Assembly: GCF_007483685.1 (NCBI RefSeq)
Contig: NZ_VMKN01000002.1
Coordinates: forward strand, 397,452 to 461,451
Origin: Litoribacter populi
GTDB taxonomy: Bacteria; Bacteroidota; Bacteroidia; Cytophagales; Cyclobacteriaceae
Direction: 5' to 3'
Length of the DNA: 64,000 nt
The notes under the pieces were generated by a model that had not been told where the DNA came from, ran no database searches, and saw only the letters and a program-made list of their open reading frames with translations. How positions within the stretch are numbered: position 1 is the stretch's first letter; each line of letters begins with the position of its first letter. A program made the translations under genes and the position numbers. This document shows, piece by piece, positions 26,011-35,368 of this stretch.

Positions 26011-26775
26011 ATGTTTAGAAGTGCTATTGGAATGTTAGCTTTTGTATTGGTTTTCACTTTTATAGGTTGTGAAAACAAAAGGGAAAGAAAATCCGAAAAC
26101 ATCGTCACTTCCCCCGCCGAGGGTGATACCGAAGAGCATTCGGTGCAATTTTACACTTACACAGAACATTCAGACTATCCAGATGCCATTCTGGAAATGT
26201 ATAGCCCTCTCGGCAATCAGAACTTCAGTTCTACCAAGGTCCCATTTGAATTTAATGTCAAAAATTATCCCTTTGGAGAAAAAGGGATGGGTTTTCAGTT
26301 AAAAATGATCCTTAATGGCAATGACCCAATTGGGTATAATATGCCCATATTTCAAAAGGAGCTTAATCAAGGCACCTATCGAGCCGTCGCCTATCTAGTC
26401 GATGAAGAAGGCTTGGCTTTGAAAGAATTCGGCAATTACGTGGATAGAGACTTCCGGGTAATGGACAGTCAACCTTTCCCTGAAAATGATGAACCTTTTA
26501 TGATACTAAACTTACCACTCAACGGACAGGAGTATGGAGAAGGGGAAGAAGTTATTGTCGATTTCATGGTATTGGACGGTGAACTGCAAAGTGATGGCTA
26601 TAAGGTCAAAATCAAGCTTAACGGTTATGAATTCACTACCGATGAGATGGAACCAATAAGAGTGGATCAGTTGCCCGCAGGCGAATATGACCTGGAAGTT
26701 GGCCTTATAAAAGCTGACGGAAGCGACCTTGAAGGGGTGTTTACCTCCGCACGTAAGCAGATAAAGGTTAATTAA
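26011..26775 (+). CDS. lipoprotein with two tandem Ig-like domains, unknown function
   Basis: 254 residues. A signal peptide with lipobox FIGC near residue 20 predicts an outer- or inner-membrane lipoprotein. After a polar linker there are two related domains (about 64-155 and 165-254). Both contain a Pro/Leu-x-Gly turn near the start, a strand with KMILNG or KIKLNG, a Pro-Ile followed by a Leu-x-x-Gly-x-Tyr, and a closing strand with V or K at the end, so an internal duplication of a beta-sandwich is likely. I do not recognise the family. A partial -7 box TATCTTTA (25981-25988) lies upstream. Its 3' end overlaps recO by eight bases, tail to tail. Confidence 0.75.
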   Translation: MFRSAIGMLAFVLVFTFIGCENKRERKSENIVTSPAEGDTEEHSVQFYTYTEHSDYPDAILEMYSPLGNQNFSSTKVPFEFNVKNYPFGEKGMGFQLKMILNGNDPIGYNMPIFQKELNQGTYRAVAYLVDEEGLALKEFGNYVDRDFRVMDSQPFPENDEPFMILNLPLNGQEYGEGEEVIVDFMVLDGELQSDGYKVKIKLNGYEFTTDEMEPIRVDQLPAGEYDLEVGLIKADGSDLEGVFTSARKQIKVN

Positions 26776-27454
26776 GGCTTCGGAGCACTTTGATGGACTT
26801 TAGTTCAGAAAATCCCTCCACATGGATCTTATAGAAAGCCAAAAGGTCATCCAGCATTTTCTTTCTAAATACGGCAGGCACTTTTAGGTCATTGGAAAAC
26901 GGGTGGTCCATAATTTCCCCCAAATAACCTTTTTCCTCTTTGATAAAATCATCCTGCTGACTGAGCCCATATAATTGCGAAAAAAGCTCATGAGGATCAT
27001 CCGACCCAAACCCTAGAAACTTGGCCGTTTCCAATAAAAAAGACTGCGGATAAAGATGAAGCTTGGTGCTTTGCTGGTCCAAATGGCTCAGGGCATGAGT
27101 CAAAAAGTCGAACAGGGCTTCATTCTGGTAATCCTCATAGATCACTTTCCCCAACACCTCCCCCACAAACATCGCCACGCCTGAGCGTTGAAAATCAAAA
27201 GGAATGCAGTGGTAGGGCAATTTTAGCTTTACTTCAGAAATCCTGTTGAGATTGGCCTTTTCCTTATCGTAAACCACGAGATCAAGAATTGTAAGCGGTT
27301 GGAAAAAACCCATTTTAGTCTTGGCTTTTGGACTTCTGACCGAATTCACGATATAACTTTTCAAACCCAACTCCCGGGTGAAAATCCTTACGATAATAGA
27401 GGACTCTCTATATTTCAAATAATTGATAACTATGCCGGAAGTTTTTAGGAGCAT
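26768..27454 (-). CDS. recO: DNA repair protein RecO
   Basis: Recombination mediator that helps RecA load on SSB-coated single-stranded DNA (RecFOR pathway). The N-terminal OB-fold is visible in LLKTSGIVINYLKYRESSII, TRELGLKSYIVNSVR and GFFQPLTILDL; the C-terminal helical part follows. At 228 residues it is normal. It lacks an obvious four-Cys zinc module, as many Bacteroidota RecO do. ATG 27454 is chosen over a TTG one codon before. Last gene of a ferredoxin-tdk-recO set, 12 bases after tdk. Confidence 0.93.
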   Translation of the reverse strand: MLLKTSGIVINYLKYRESSIIVRIFTRELGLKSYIVNSVRSPKAKTKMGFFQPLTILDLVVYDKEKANLNRISEVKLKLPYHCIPFDFQRSGVAMFVGEVLGKVIYEDYQNEALFDFLTHALSHLDQQSTKLHLYPQSFLLETAKFLGFGSDDPHELFSQLYGLSQQDDFIKEEKGYLGEIMDHPFSNDLKVPAVFRKKMLDDLLAFYKIHVEGFSELKSIKVLRSLN

Positions 27455-27466
27455 CAAGGGTTCCTT

Positions 27467-28051
27467 TTATTTCTTATCCTCATAAAAGCATTTTCGGCAC
27501 CTGGCCTCATAACTTTCTTTCTCCCCTAGCATCACTTTTTGTTTGCTGTCAGAAAGCCTAAAACTATACGAAGCCAAGCCTCCACATTTCATGCAGATAG
27601 CATGTACCTTTGTCACATATTCCGCGATTGCCAATAGTTGTGGCATGGGCTCAAAGGGGTTCCCTGCAAAATCCATATCCAAACCTGCCATAATCACTCT
27701 TTTCCCCGAATTGGCTAAAGAAATGGCAACATTAATGATCTGGTTGTCGAAAAACTGAACTTCATCGATGCCCACCACTTCACAGTTGCCGGCTAAAAGC
27801 ATGATATCATCGGCAAACTGCACAGGAGTGGAGCGGATTGCATTCTCATTGTGCGACACCACATCCAACTCATGGTAACGCTTATCGACAGCAGGCTTGA
27901 ATATTTCAACCTTCTGCTTTGCTATCAATGCCCTATTGAGACGACGTATGAGCTCTTCTGTTTTTCCCGAAAACATAGAACCGCAAATCACCTCTATATG
28001 CCCCTCTTTTTCCTTTAAAGTATTTTTCCCTATGGAAGGTTCTATAAACAT
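27467..28051 (-). CDS. tdk: thymidine kinase
   Basis: Phosphorylates thymidine in the salvage pathway. Type II (TK1-like) enzyme of 194 residues: P-loop GSMFSGKT (24-31), catalytic Glu97 in GIDEVQFF, the lasso region with zinc-binding pairs CMKCGG and CRKC near the C-terminus, and YEARC between them. It lies 12 bases after the ferredoxin gene and 12 before recO, consistent with one operon. There is no Shine-Dalgarno. Confidence 0.96.
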   Translation of the reverse strand: MFIEPSIGKNTLKEKEGHIEVICGSMFSGKTEELIRRLNRALIAKQKVEIFKPAVDKRYHELDVVSHNENAIRSTPVQFADDIMLLAGNCEVVGIDEVQFFDNQIINVAISLANSGKRVIMAGLDMDFAGNPFEPMPQLLAIAEYVTKVHAICMKCGGLASYSFRLSDSKQKVMLGEKESYEARCRKCFYEDKK

Positions 28052-28063
28052 GCCTGACCGAAC

Positions 28064-28390
28064 TTATTCACTGTATTCTATATGAGGAAACTTATTTTCT
28101 TCGGCAACCCGAATCTTAAGGGCACCTCCCATAATTTTAGCTTGGCAAGATAATCTTTCATTCACTTTTAACCTGCCTTTTTCTGCAAAAAATTGTTCTT
28201 TGTCATTCAGAGCACTTAAATTATCCATACCCTCCACAACGACCATTTTACAACTGGTGCAACGCCCCTTTTTCCCGCAAGCATGCATCCAGTCAATGTA
28301 ATTTTCATGAATAATTTCAATAACTTTATACCCTGCTTTGGGAGCAAGGATTTCCTTGAAATTCATGTTTTCAATAATGATTTTAGGCAT
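28064..28390 (-). CDS. 2Fe-2S ferredoxin
   Basis: A small electron carrier of 108 residues. Cluster ligands are Cys38, Cys44 and Cys47 (ACGKKGRCTSCK, C-x5-C-x2-C) and Cys82 (RLSCQAK), the adrenodoxin/plant type order. ATG 28390 gives MPKIIIENMNFKEIL; a longer frame to 28447 would overlap the divergent gene at 28425 and lacks family support. The redox partner is not evident from the neighbours (tdk and recO). First gene of its operon; only 34 bases separate it from the divergent gene. Confidence 0.9.
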   Translation of the reverse strand: MPKIIIENMNFKEILAPKAGYKVIEIIHENYIDWMHACGKKGRCTSCKMVVVEGMDNLSALNDKEQFFAEKGRLKVNERLSCQAKIMGGALKIRVAEENKFPHIEYSE

Positions 28391-28424
28391 GATCCATGTC
28401 TGCTTACTGTGAAACCATATAACA

Positions 28425-29528
28425 ATGACTGATAAAATTAATTTCAATTATTTAGAATCCTATGCCCAGAAGGCTTCTGAGTCGGTTTGTGACGAATATT
28501 TCCGCACCAAGAAGTATATGACCGGACAGGAGATCATCCAGCTTACCCCCAGCCAGCAGGTCAATTTGCTGACCATCCGCTCGCTTTTTAACGCCTGGCA
28601 GGAGGAAATGGAAGAATTGAAAAATAGCCCATACTTCGATTATCGAGATATTGCCGTGGACAATGCCCTGAAAGATTTCATGAACGTATTGTCGAGGTCT
28701 ATAAAAGTGGAAAGAAAATATTTCGAACCCTTGCTTAAGGAGGCTATCGAAGACGCCATAATTTTGGCCATTGATCCATTCATGTTTTTCAATATCTTGA
28801 TCGATAAGGGTCAGAATAATGAACAGTATTATAAAGATTCCAAAAAGTATATCAAATGGCATGGCGAGCTTTTGACTCACCTAGGCGACAAGGCTTCCAT
28901 GGGTCTTACTGTGCCAGATCTGAAGATGGCTCTACGCAATAAGTATCAGTCCATCCACAGGGATTTAGATAACCCTGAGATCCTACTTAAGCCTCTAAAC
29001 CAAATACACCAACTCGAGCTGATACAGCTTTTTGAGGACAAGTCAGACACCCCATCGACGGTGGAACCTACTCCTAAGCCGGAGCCAACTCCGGAAACTA
29101 GCCAAAAAGAGAAAGTTGCCAAAGAAGAGATATCAACATCTAAACAGACAGAGACTAAAGAGACTCAACCTTCTAAGGCTGAACCTCAGGTTCAGGAACC
29201 TACCTTTAGAGATCGCGATAAGGCAATTGACCCTGCTTTGGCTTGGGCAAAATTTGAGTCGGAAACGTACTCCTACATGAAAGGCAGCATAGATACGCTA
29301 ACAGATGGATTGGCTTTAAACCAAAAATTCATGTTTACTAGAGAGCTTTTCCAAGGCAACCATGACCTGATGAAGCATGCCCTGAAGTCCATTGACAATT
29401 GCGAGAGCTTCATGGAAGCGATAGAACTGATAAACAAGCGCTATGTGCACGAACTCAATTGGGATAAACACTCCGAGGAAGTCAATGAGTTTTTACAATT
29501 GGTTTTCAGAAAATTTGAAAACAAATAA
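28425..29528 (+). CDS. conserved hypothetical, two helical domains joined by a disordered linker
   Basis: I do not recognise this 367-residue protein by name. There is no signal peptide or membrane segment, so it should be cytoplasmic. The N-terminal domain (about 1-200) is all-helical and charged. A Pro/Thr/Glu/Lys-rich linker (about 205-255) follows. The C-terminal domain (about 262-367) has LNQKFMFTRELFQGN, LKSIDNCESFMEAIELI and a C-terminal FLQLVFRKFE, a pattern I know from several Bacteroidota hypothetical proteins. It is divergent from the ferredoxin gene with only 34 bases between them, and ends at its own terminator. Confidence 0.75.
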   Translation: MTDKINFNYLESYAQKASESVCDEYFRTKKYMTGQEIIQLTPSQQVNLLTIRSLFNAWQEEMEELKNSPYFDYRDIAVDNALKDFMNVLSRSIKVERKYFEPLLKEAIEDAIILAIDPFMFFNILIDKGQNNEQYYKDSKKYIKWHGELLTHLGDKASMGLTVPDLKMALRNKYQSIHRDLDNPEILLKPLNQIHQLELIQLFEDKSDTPSTVEPTPKPEPTPETSQKEKVAKEEISTSKQTETKETQPSKAEPQVQEPTFRDRDKAIDPALAWAKFESETYSYMKGSIDTLTDGLALNQKFMFTRELFQGNHDLMKHALKSIDNCESFMEAIELINKRYVHELNWDKHSEEVNEFLQLVFRKFENK

Positions 29529-29532
29529 AAAG

Positions 29533-29560
29533 AGGAGGTCTAAAAGCCTCCTATTTTTAT
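29533..29560 (+). terminator. terminator after the 367-residue hypothetical gene
   Basis: AGGAGG (29533-29538) pairs with CCTCCT (29547-29552), followed by ATTTTTATTT. It lies five bases after the stop. Confidence 0.7.
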
Positions 29561-29564
29561 TTAA

Positions 29565-29600
29565 GTCTTCCCTCTTCCCTCTCCTGTCTCCCGTCTTTTC
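29565..29600. repeat. degenerate pyrimidine/purine tract of the AGACGGGAGAC type
   Basis: On the minus strand this 36-base tract reads as purine-rich units including AGACGGGAGAC and GAGGGAAGAGGGAAGAC. It shares AGACGGGAGA with the tract at 52701-52721. It fills the space between the terminator and the rodA stop. Confidence 0.6.
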
Positions 29601-29601
29601 C

Positions 29602-30873
29602 TTAATGCCTCCCCAACAACTGAATCCTATGCGAATCCAGCTTGATGAAGATGAACAACAAGATAGTAAAAGACCATAGAGATGATCCACCATAACTGAA
29701 GAAAGGCAAAGGAATCCCGACAACAGGAAAAAGCCCAATAGTCATCGCAATATTGATAGTAAAGTGGAAGAGCAAAATGGACATTACACAATAGCCATAT
29801 ATTCTGGAAAACCGAGTCTTTTGCCGTTCAGCCAAAAAAACCAATCTAATCAATAACGCCATAAACAGTCCAATTACCACCGCTGAACCAATCCAGCCAA
29901 ACTCTTCACCAAGCGTACAGAAAATAAAGTCGGTATGCTGTTCAGGCACAAAATCAAACTTGGTTTGGGTACCTTCCAGGTAACCTTTCCCCATAAAGCC
30001 ACCTGACCCGATGGCTATTTTGGATTGCGTTACGTTCCAGCCCACACCTAGCGGGTCTAAATCAGGATTGAAGAGCACCATAATCCTGTTTTGCTGGTGA
30101 TCGGGTAATTTAGAAACCACATAGTCCAAGCTATAGGAATAGGCAACCACAAATAGTCCCAATACTGAAAGTACAGCTATTCTTTGCCAAGACTTTTTAC
30201 CTATCAATATAAGGCCAATAATAATCACGGCTACACCGGCTGCTAGATAAAGGTTGTTTTCAATACCCAATGACAATAGCGATATGGCCACAAAGCTCAA
30301 CGCAAGCACATAGTAACGCTGTGGCATGCCTTCTCTGAATAGCATTATTCCAAATGCGCTGTAAACCATTGCCGTCCCCGTGTCTGGTTGAAGCATGATC
30401 AAGGCTACCGGTAAAGCGATAATCCCCAATGCACGCATTTGAAATTTGGTCTTGGATAGGTCAAAAGTAGGCGACTCCATAAATTTGGCCAGTGCCAAAG
30501 CAGTGGCAAATTTAGCAAATTCAGCTGGCTGCAATCGGAAAAATCCTATTTCAAACCAAGCCCGCTGACCGTTAATCTCTTTTCCAAAAAAGGGTGTGAG
30601 TAAGAGAATAAAGAGGAAAAACCCAAAAAGAATCATACTCAGATTGTCAAACAACCTGTAATCTGCCACCATAATGATCGTAATCAACAATATCGCTGTA
30701 CCGATCCAGACTAATTGCTTACCGGAATTGATGGAAAAATCGAAAATGCTCTTTGCAGCCTGTTCATCATAAACTGCCGCATAAATATTAAACCAGCCCA
30801 TCGTGACCAATGCGATATAGATCAATATGGTGATCCAATCAATCTTGTTAATATATAAATCGTCCTGTCTCAA
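29602..30873 (-). CDS. rodA: rod-shape peptidoglycan polymerase RodA
   Basis: SEDS-family glycosyltransferase that polymerises lipid II with PBP2 during elongation. 423 residues with about ten membrane helices. Signatures: LQPAEFAKFATALALAKFM, LQPDTGTAMVYSAFGIMLF (catalytic Asp), and the C-terminal VVGIPLPFFSYGGSSLWS. The start appears to be TTG at 30873, directly after the mrdA stop at 30874-30876; the next Met is at codon 25 inside the first helix. Last gene of mreBCD-mrdA-rodA, so it is made together with its PBP2 partner. Confidence 0.95.
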   Translation of the reverse strand: MRQDDLYINKIDWITILIYIALVTMGWFNIYAAVYDEQAAKSIFDFSINSGKQLVWIGTAILLITIIMVADYRLFDNLSMILFGFFLFILLLTPFFGKEINGQRAWFEIGFFRLQPAEFAKFATALALAKFMESPTFDLSKTKFQMRALGIIALPVALIMLQPDTGTAMVYSAFGIMLFREGMPQRYYVLALSFVAISLLSLGIENNLYLAAGVAVIIIGLILIGKKSWQRIAVLSVLGLFVVAYSYSLDYVVSKLPDHQQNRIMVLFNPDLDPLGVGWNVTQSKIAIGSGGFMGKGYLEGTQTKFDFVPEQHTDFIFCTLGEEFGWIGSAVVIGLFMALLIRLVFLAERQKTRFSRIYGYCVMSILLFHFTINIAMTIGLFPVVGIPLPFFSYGGSSLWSFTILLFIFIKLDSHRIQLLGRH

Positions 30874-32676
30874 TTAATAAAGAAATTTACCTGCTAACAC
30901 ATAATCCTCCAACGCAGGCCGCGTAATATGGCCTCTGAGGTATTTTTCAATCATTAAGCTTGCCGTACTGGCGGCGGCACGACCACCAAATCCGCTGTTT
31001 TCAACATATACCGCTATGGCAATTTGGGGATCATCTTTCGGTGCAAAAGCTACGAATACAGAGTGATCAGCACCTCCGGGGTTTTGGGCTGTACCAGTTT
31101 TCCCCGCTATGGCAATGTCTTTTATGATAGCCCTGTTGGCTGTACCCATCAGTGCCTCTCCCATTGCTTCCTGAATCATGTCAAAGTGGTGGGCATCCAC
31201 CCCCACCTCTACTTTGGTCCTGAACTTCTCTGGAATATTTGACCTTTCCCCATCAATCGTCTTCACCAAATGAGGAGGATAATACCAACCTTTGTTGGCA
31301 AAGATTGCGGCAAGATTAGCCATCTGAAGCGGGGTTACCATCATTTCTCCTTGCCCGATGGAAAGGGAATAGATGGTGGAATATTTCCATCGACCTTCGC
31401 CGTAAATCCTATTGTACAAGTTGCTGGACGGTATAGACCCGCCCTTCTCGTTGTTCATGTCGATCCCCAATGGCTGGCCCAACCCAAATTTCATCACCGA
31501 CTCCCTCCATTGGTCGAGACCAATTTTGGTATCCTTAAAGGTGTTAGAGGAGACTTCCCGATTGATCATCTTGCGGTAGGCCTGATGATAATACGGGTTA
31601 CAGCTGTATTTTATTGCCCCAAATAAATTTGTAGGATTAGGATGAGGATGACATTTTACCAATGCCTGATTACAACTGAAAACAGTATTGGTTTGTAAAA
31701 TTCCTTCTTGAAGTCCAATCAGAGATTGAACCACCTTGAATATGGACCCCGGAGGATACATTGCCATGATAGGGCGGTTAAACAAAGGCATGGTTTCATC
31801 CATTACAAGATTTCCATAGTTTTTCCCGAACCTAGATCCGGCCAAAAGGTTTGGGTCATAGGTGGGGGCGGAAATCATAGAGAGGATTTCTCCAGTTTTC
31901 GGCTCGATGGCCACCACAGACCCTCTTTTGCCAGCCATTAACTTTTCACCATAAAGTTGCAAATCCAAATCAATCGTGGATTGAACATTTTTACCTGCCA
32001 AAGAAAGTGTATCGTATTCACCCCCTTTGAAAGATCCTTTGTCTATCCCGCGAACATTGACCATTTTGTATTTGACACCTTTGCGACCTCGCAAGTCATT
32101 TTCATAGTATCTTTCCAAGCCAGCAAGCCCGACGTAATCCCCTTGGCGGTAATATTTGGAGGAATCACCTTTCAATTGGTTACCACTGATTTCACCAATA
32201 TAGCCCAAGGCATTGGCAGCACTTGCCTGGGGGTAGGCTCGGACCGACCTCGTCATCACAAACAGGCCAGGATAGTCAATCAGGAAATCCTGAATTCTTC
32301 CAAACTCAGTATTAGAAATGGCTTTTAACAAGGGAGAAGGCTTCACCCAAGAATATTTTCGGGCAGCCTGGTATTTATCGATAAGCTCTTCCTTCTCAAT
32401 TTTAAAAAGTTGGCAGAAGCGCGCGGTATCTCTTACCTGAAACTCCTTGGGAATAATCATCAAGTCAAAAACCGGGTTGTTGTATACCAACAATTTATCA
32501 TTGCGGTCATAGACCAGCCCTCTATACGGGTGGTCTACCACACGTTGGATAGCATTTCTTTCGGCCCTTTTCAGGAAACTATCATCCGCCACTTGGATCA
32601 TAAACAGTTTCGTAAGAAGCACCCCTGCTATCAAAACAATGACAGCTACTAAAATAGCCGGCCTTGGATTGTTCAT
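30874..32676 (-). CDS. mrdA: penicillin-binding protein 2 (elongasome transpeptidase)
   Basis: Class B PBP of 600 residues. One N-terminal membrane helix (about 6-26), the pedestal/dimerisation domain, and the transpeptidase domain with Ser311 in PPGSIFK (S-x-x-K), SCN in KYSCNPYY (S-x-N) and KTG in AGKTGTAQNPGG. It crosslinks side-wall peptidoglycan, with RodA as partner. It overlaps mreD by one base (stop/start at 32676) and abuts rodA, so translation of the three is probably coupled. Confidence 0.96.
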   Translation of the reverse strand: MNNPRPAILVAVIVLIAGVLLTKLFMIQVADDSFLKRAERNAIQRVVDHPYRGLVYDRNDKLLVYNNPVFDLMIIPKEFQVRDTARFCQLFKIEKEELIDKYQAARKYSWVKPSPLLKAISNTEFGRIQDFLIDYPGLFVMTRSVRAYPQASAANALGYIGEISGNQLKGDSSKYYRQGDYVGLAGLERYYENDLRGRKGVKYKMVNVRGIDKGSFKGGEYDTLSLAGKNVQSTIDLDLQLYGEKLMAGKRGSVVAIEPKTGEILSMISAPTYDPNLLAGSRFGKNYGNLVMDETMPLFNRPIMAMYPPGSIFKVVQSLIGLQEGILQTNTVFSCNQALVKCHPHPNPTNLFGAIKYSCNPYYHQAYRKMINREVSSNTFKDTKIGLDQWRESVMKFGLGQPLGIDMNNEKGGSIPSSNLYNRIYGEGRWKYSTIYSLSIGQGEMMVTPLQMANLAAIFANKGWYYPPHLVKTIDGERSNIPEKFRTKVEVGVDAHHFDMIQEAMGEALMGTANRAIIKDIAIAGKTGTAQNPGGADHSVFVAFAPKDDPQIAIAVYVENSGFGGRAAASTASLMIEKYLRGHITRPALEDYVLAGKFLY

Positions 32677-33197
32677 TATATTCCCCTCTTTTTCTTATAA
32701 AACAACATTTGGACTATCACCCCCAGTATAAACGTGAACACTGCACTTGATACCGCCTTCACAATAACTGGAATATATAAATCAGTTCCCAAATTGTCAA
32801 TATAGAAAAAGGCCAAATGATGAATTAATATCAATGGCAAGGCATACGTTAAAAACCATCCGAATCCCATATTCAATACGGTCGGATCTGTGTTGTCGTC
32901 AAACCCTCCCGTGGGGGTATGGACTTTCAACCAGGACTTTCTCAGGAAAGCTACCAGCACCAGACTGGCCGTATGCATCCCTAAGCTGTCATAAAATATG
33001 TCAATAGAAAACCCCAAAAGAAAACTCACCAACATCAGTGGTATGGTTTTGATTTCCAATGGGAAAATCAATATATAAATTACATACAAAAAGGCGAAAG
33101 CACTCCCAAAGATCACCACGTTTTTAAGCACAAAGGCCTGTACAGCCATGTATGCAAAAAAACCAAGTATCGCCAATATGAAAGTTCTGCTATTCAT
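32676..33197 (-). CDS. mreD: rod shape-determining protein MreD
   Basis: Inner-membrane member of the elongasome. 173 residues with five to six hydrophobic segments and few charges between them. Sequence conservation is low in this family, so the call rests on size, topology (NSRTFILAILGFFAYMAVQ start, LLGFSIDIFYDSLGMHT core) and its position between mreC and mrdA. It overlaps mreC by eight bases and mrdA by one. Confidence 0.9.
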   Translation of the reverse strand: MNSRTFILAILGFFAYMAVQAFVLKNVVIFGSAFAFLYVIYILIFPLEIKTIPLMLVSFLLGFSIDIFYDSLGMHTASLVLVAFLRKSWLKVHTPTGGFDDNTDPTVLNMGFGWFLTYALPLILIHHLAFFYIDNLGTDLYIPVIVKAVSSAVFTFILGVIVQMLFYKKKRGI

Positions 33198-34023
33198 TAT
33201 ATATGCCTGACGTTTGGTAAAGGGAGTCTAATTCTTCTTCCATTGGGTTTTCAACTAAATAAACATATGTCAGCCTGCTGAAATCAGTGGAAAGATTGAT
33301 AGTAATGTCCAAATAATTGGTTTCAGTCCCCTTCTTAACTTCATCTACTACCCCGATCATGATCCCTTCAGGAAAAACGGCATTATAACCACTGGTCACC
33401 ACGGTATCACCTTCCAAAAGGTTAACGTGACGCGGTACGTATAGCAATTTGGCTTGACGGGAGCTCTTTCCATCCCATTTGGTCGAACCAAAAACAGAGG
33501 ATGATTTGACTTTGGAAGAAAGAAGCAACTCGGTATGCAAAAGGGAAATCACAGAAGAAAAGTTCTCTGTCACACCTTTTACTCTACCAACTACTCCTTG
33601 TTCATTAAACACCCCCATTCCCTCTCGTACACCGTGTTTACGGCCTTTGTTGAGGGTGATGTTATTTTGATTTAATCGAATAGAATTGTTGATCACTTTG
33701 GCTGAGCGAAATTCATGTTGACCAGCCAAAACGCTGTCAATTTCGAGATAAGCACTATCGGCAGGCTGCATGGTTACAGACAGCCTACTGAGAAGTTCTG
33801 CGTTTTTTTCAGCCAATGCCTCATTAGCCGCCCCGAGGGTAAAGTACCCCGTGACACCATCTCTTGCCTGCAGGACGGAGCCTGCAAAGTAGTTGGAGGA
33901 ATTGAAAAACACCGCCCCTTGAGGGGAGTTGTAGGAAAAGATCAGCCAGATGGCTAAAACTTCTAGACCAATAAAGATAAGAAATACGCGTAAGCTATAT
34001 AGAAATAATAAGATGCGTTGCAT
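33190..34023 (-). CDS. mreC: rod shape-determining protein MreC
   Basis: Bitopic elongasome scaffold of 277 residues. A single membrane helix at about 8-30 is followed by a short coiled-coil segment (about 70-90) and the periplasmic beta-barrel domain (about 115-265), with NKGRKHGVREGMGVFNEQG followed by VVGRV, and GDTVVTSGYNAVFPEG as family signatures. It links MreB inside to PBP2/RodA outside. It lies seven bases after mreB and overlaps mreD. Confidence 0.95.
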   Translation of the reverse strand: MQRILLFLYSLRVFLIFIGLEVLAIWLIFSYNSPQGAVFFNSSNYFAGSVLQARDGVTGYFTLGAANEALAEKNAELLSRLSVTMQPADSAYLEIDSVLAGQHEFRSAKVINNSIRLNQNNITLNKGRKHGVREGMGVFNEQGVVGRVKGVTENFSSVISLLHTELLLSSKVKSSSVFGSTKWDGKSSRQAKLLYVPRHVNLLEGDTVVTSGYNAVFPEGIMIGVVDEVKKGTETNYLDITINLSTDFSRLTYVYLVENPMEEELDSLYQTSGIYNE

Positions 34024-34030
34024 TCAAACA

Positions 34031-35059
34031 TCAGGTCATCAGGACTGTTCTGAAATTATTTATGTTTTTCAAGGCGGTCCCTGTTCCTCGCACTACCGCT
34101 CTTAATGGATCTTCGGCAATGTGTATGGGGAGTTTGGTTTTCTGGTGTAGTCTTTTGTCAAGGCCTTTCAGCAAAGCACCACCACCTGTAAGATGAATGC
34201 CATTATCATAAATATCAGCTGAAAGTTCCGGTGGAGCAATTTCAAGTGCCTTCAATACCGCTTCCTCGATTTTAGAAACAGACTTATCCAGAGCAAATGC
34301 AATTTCGGAATAAGAAACCTTGATGACTTTTGGGATACCTGTCATCAGGTCACGCCCACGGATTTCATAATCCTCAGGTGCATCGTCCAACTCAGTTAAA
34401 GCAGAACCAATGGCAATTTTCACCTTTTCAGCAGAACGCTCCCCAATCAATAGGTTGTGCTGCCTTCTCATGTAATCCAGGATATCCTTGGTAAAGGTAT
34501 CACCGGCAACCCGGATGGACTGATCGGCAACAATTCCTGAAAGTGCGATAAGAGCAATCTCAGTGGTACCACCTCCGATATCCACGATCATGGAACCCAT
34601 TGGCTTCTCTATGTCGATCCCGATACCAATGGCTGCGGCGATTGGTTCATATACCATGTATACTTCTTTGGCTCCTGCATGCTCTGCGGAGTCACGGACA
34701 GCACGCTTTTCCACTTCCGTAATACCAGAAGGAATACAGATCACCATGCGGTGAGACTGTGGAAACATACTCTTTTTGTGGCCGGGGATCATCTTGATCA
34801 TCCCGCGGATCATCTGCTCAGCTGCGTAGAAATCAGCAATCACACCATCTTTCAAAGGCCTGATTGTCTTGATGTTCTCATGCGTCTTTTCGTGCATGTT
34901 CATCGCTTCGCGGCCGACGGCAAGCACCCTATTGGTGGTCTTGTCGATGGCGATGATGGATGGTTCATCCACCACAATTTTATCTTTATATATAATCAAG
35001 GTATTGGCTGTACCTAAATCTATTGCTATATCACTTGAGAAAAAGTCAAATAATCCCAT
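34031..35059 (-). CDS. mreB: rod shape-determining actin homologue MreB
   Basis: Forms membrane-bound filaments that guide side-wall synthesis. 342 residues of the actin/Hsp70 ATPase fold: phosphate 1 DLGTANTLIIY near the N-terminus, connect and phosphate 2 VDIGGGTTEIALI, adenosine motif LTGGGALLKGLD. The N-terminal MGLFDFFSSD is amphipathic and could touch the membrane. First gene of mreBCD-mrdA-rodA; the -7 box at 35140-35147 predicts a leader of about 75 bases that contains a small AGCACT/AGTGCT hairpin (35106-35120). Confidence 0.97.
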   Translation of the reverse strand: MGLFDFFSSDIAIDLGTANTLIIYKDKIVVDEPSIIAIDKTTNRVLAVGREAMNMHEKTHENIKTIRPLKDGVIADFYAAEQMIRGMIKMIPGHKKSMFPQSHRMVICIPSGITEVEKRAVRDSAEHAGAKEVYMVYEPIAAAIGIGIDIEKPMGSMIVDIGGGTTEIALIALSGIVADQSIRVAGDTFTKDILDYMRRQHNLLIGERSAEKVKIAIGSALTELDDAPEDYEIRGRDLMTGIPKVIKVSYSEIAFALDKSVSKIEEAVLKALEIAPPELSADIYDNGIHLTGGGALLKGLDKRLHQKTKLPIHIAEDPLRAVVRGTGTALKNINNFRTVLMT

Positions 35060-35139
35060 TCTTGGTTTGTGCTTTTATTTGATGTTAGTTGAACGTTTTA
35101 AAGTTAGCACTCTAAGTGCTTAAATAAAACGGAGGAGTG

Positions 35140-35147
35140 CAAATTTA
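35140..35147 (-). promoter_or_regulatory. mreB operon promoter, -7 element
   Basis: TAAATTTG on the minus strand, 80 bases before the mreB ATG. No TTG at the -33 place. Confidence 0.6.
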
Positions 35148-35368
35148 TTACCTTAATTTAAAATTTTAATGGTAAGCTACGATTTTTTATTTTAAAATAT
35201 GAACCCAACATAGATGTGCACAAAATTGATTATCAACCATTTGCCTATCAATAACATTTTATACTGTTTAAAAGGCATTTTACACCATCGAACCACATTG
35301 TACTTTCTAAAGGCAGATTTATTCCAAGCTTTCCCACCTATTACTTTCCATTCGAGATATTAAATTAT

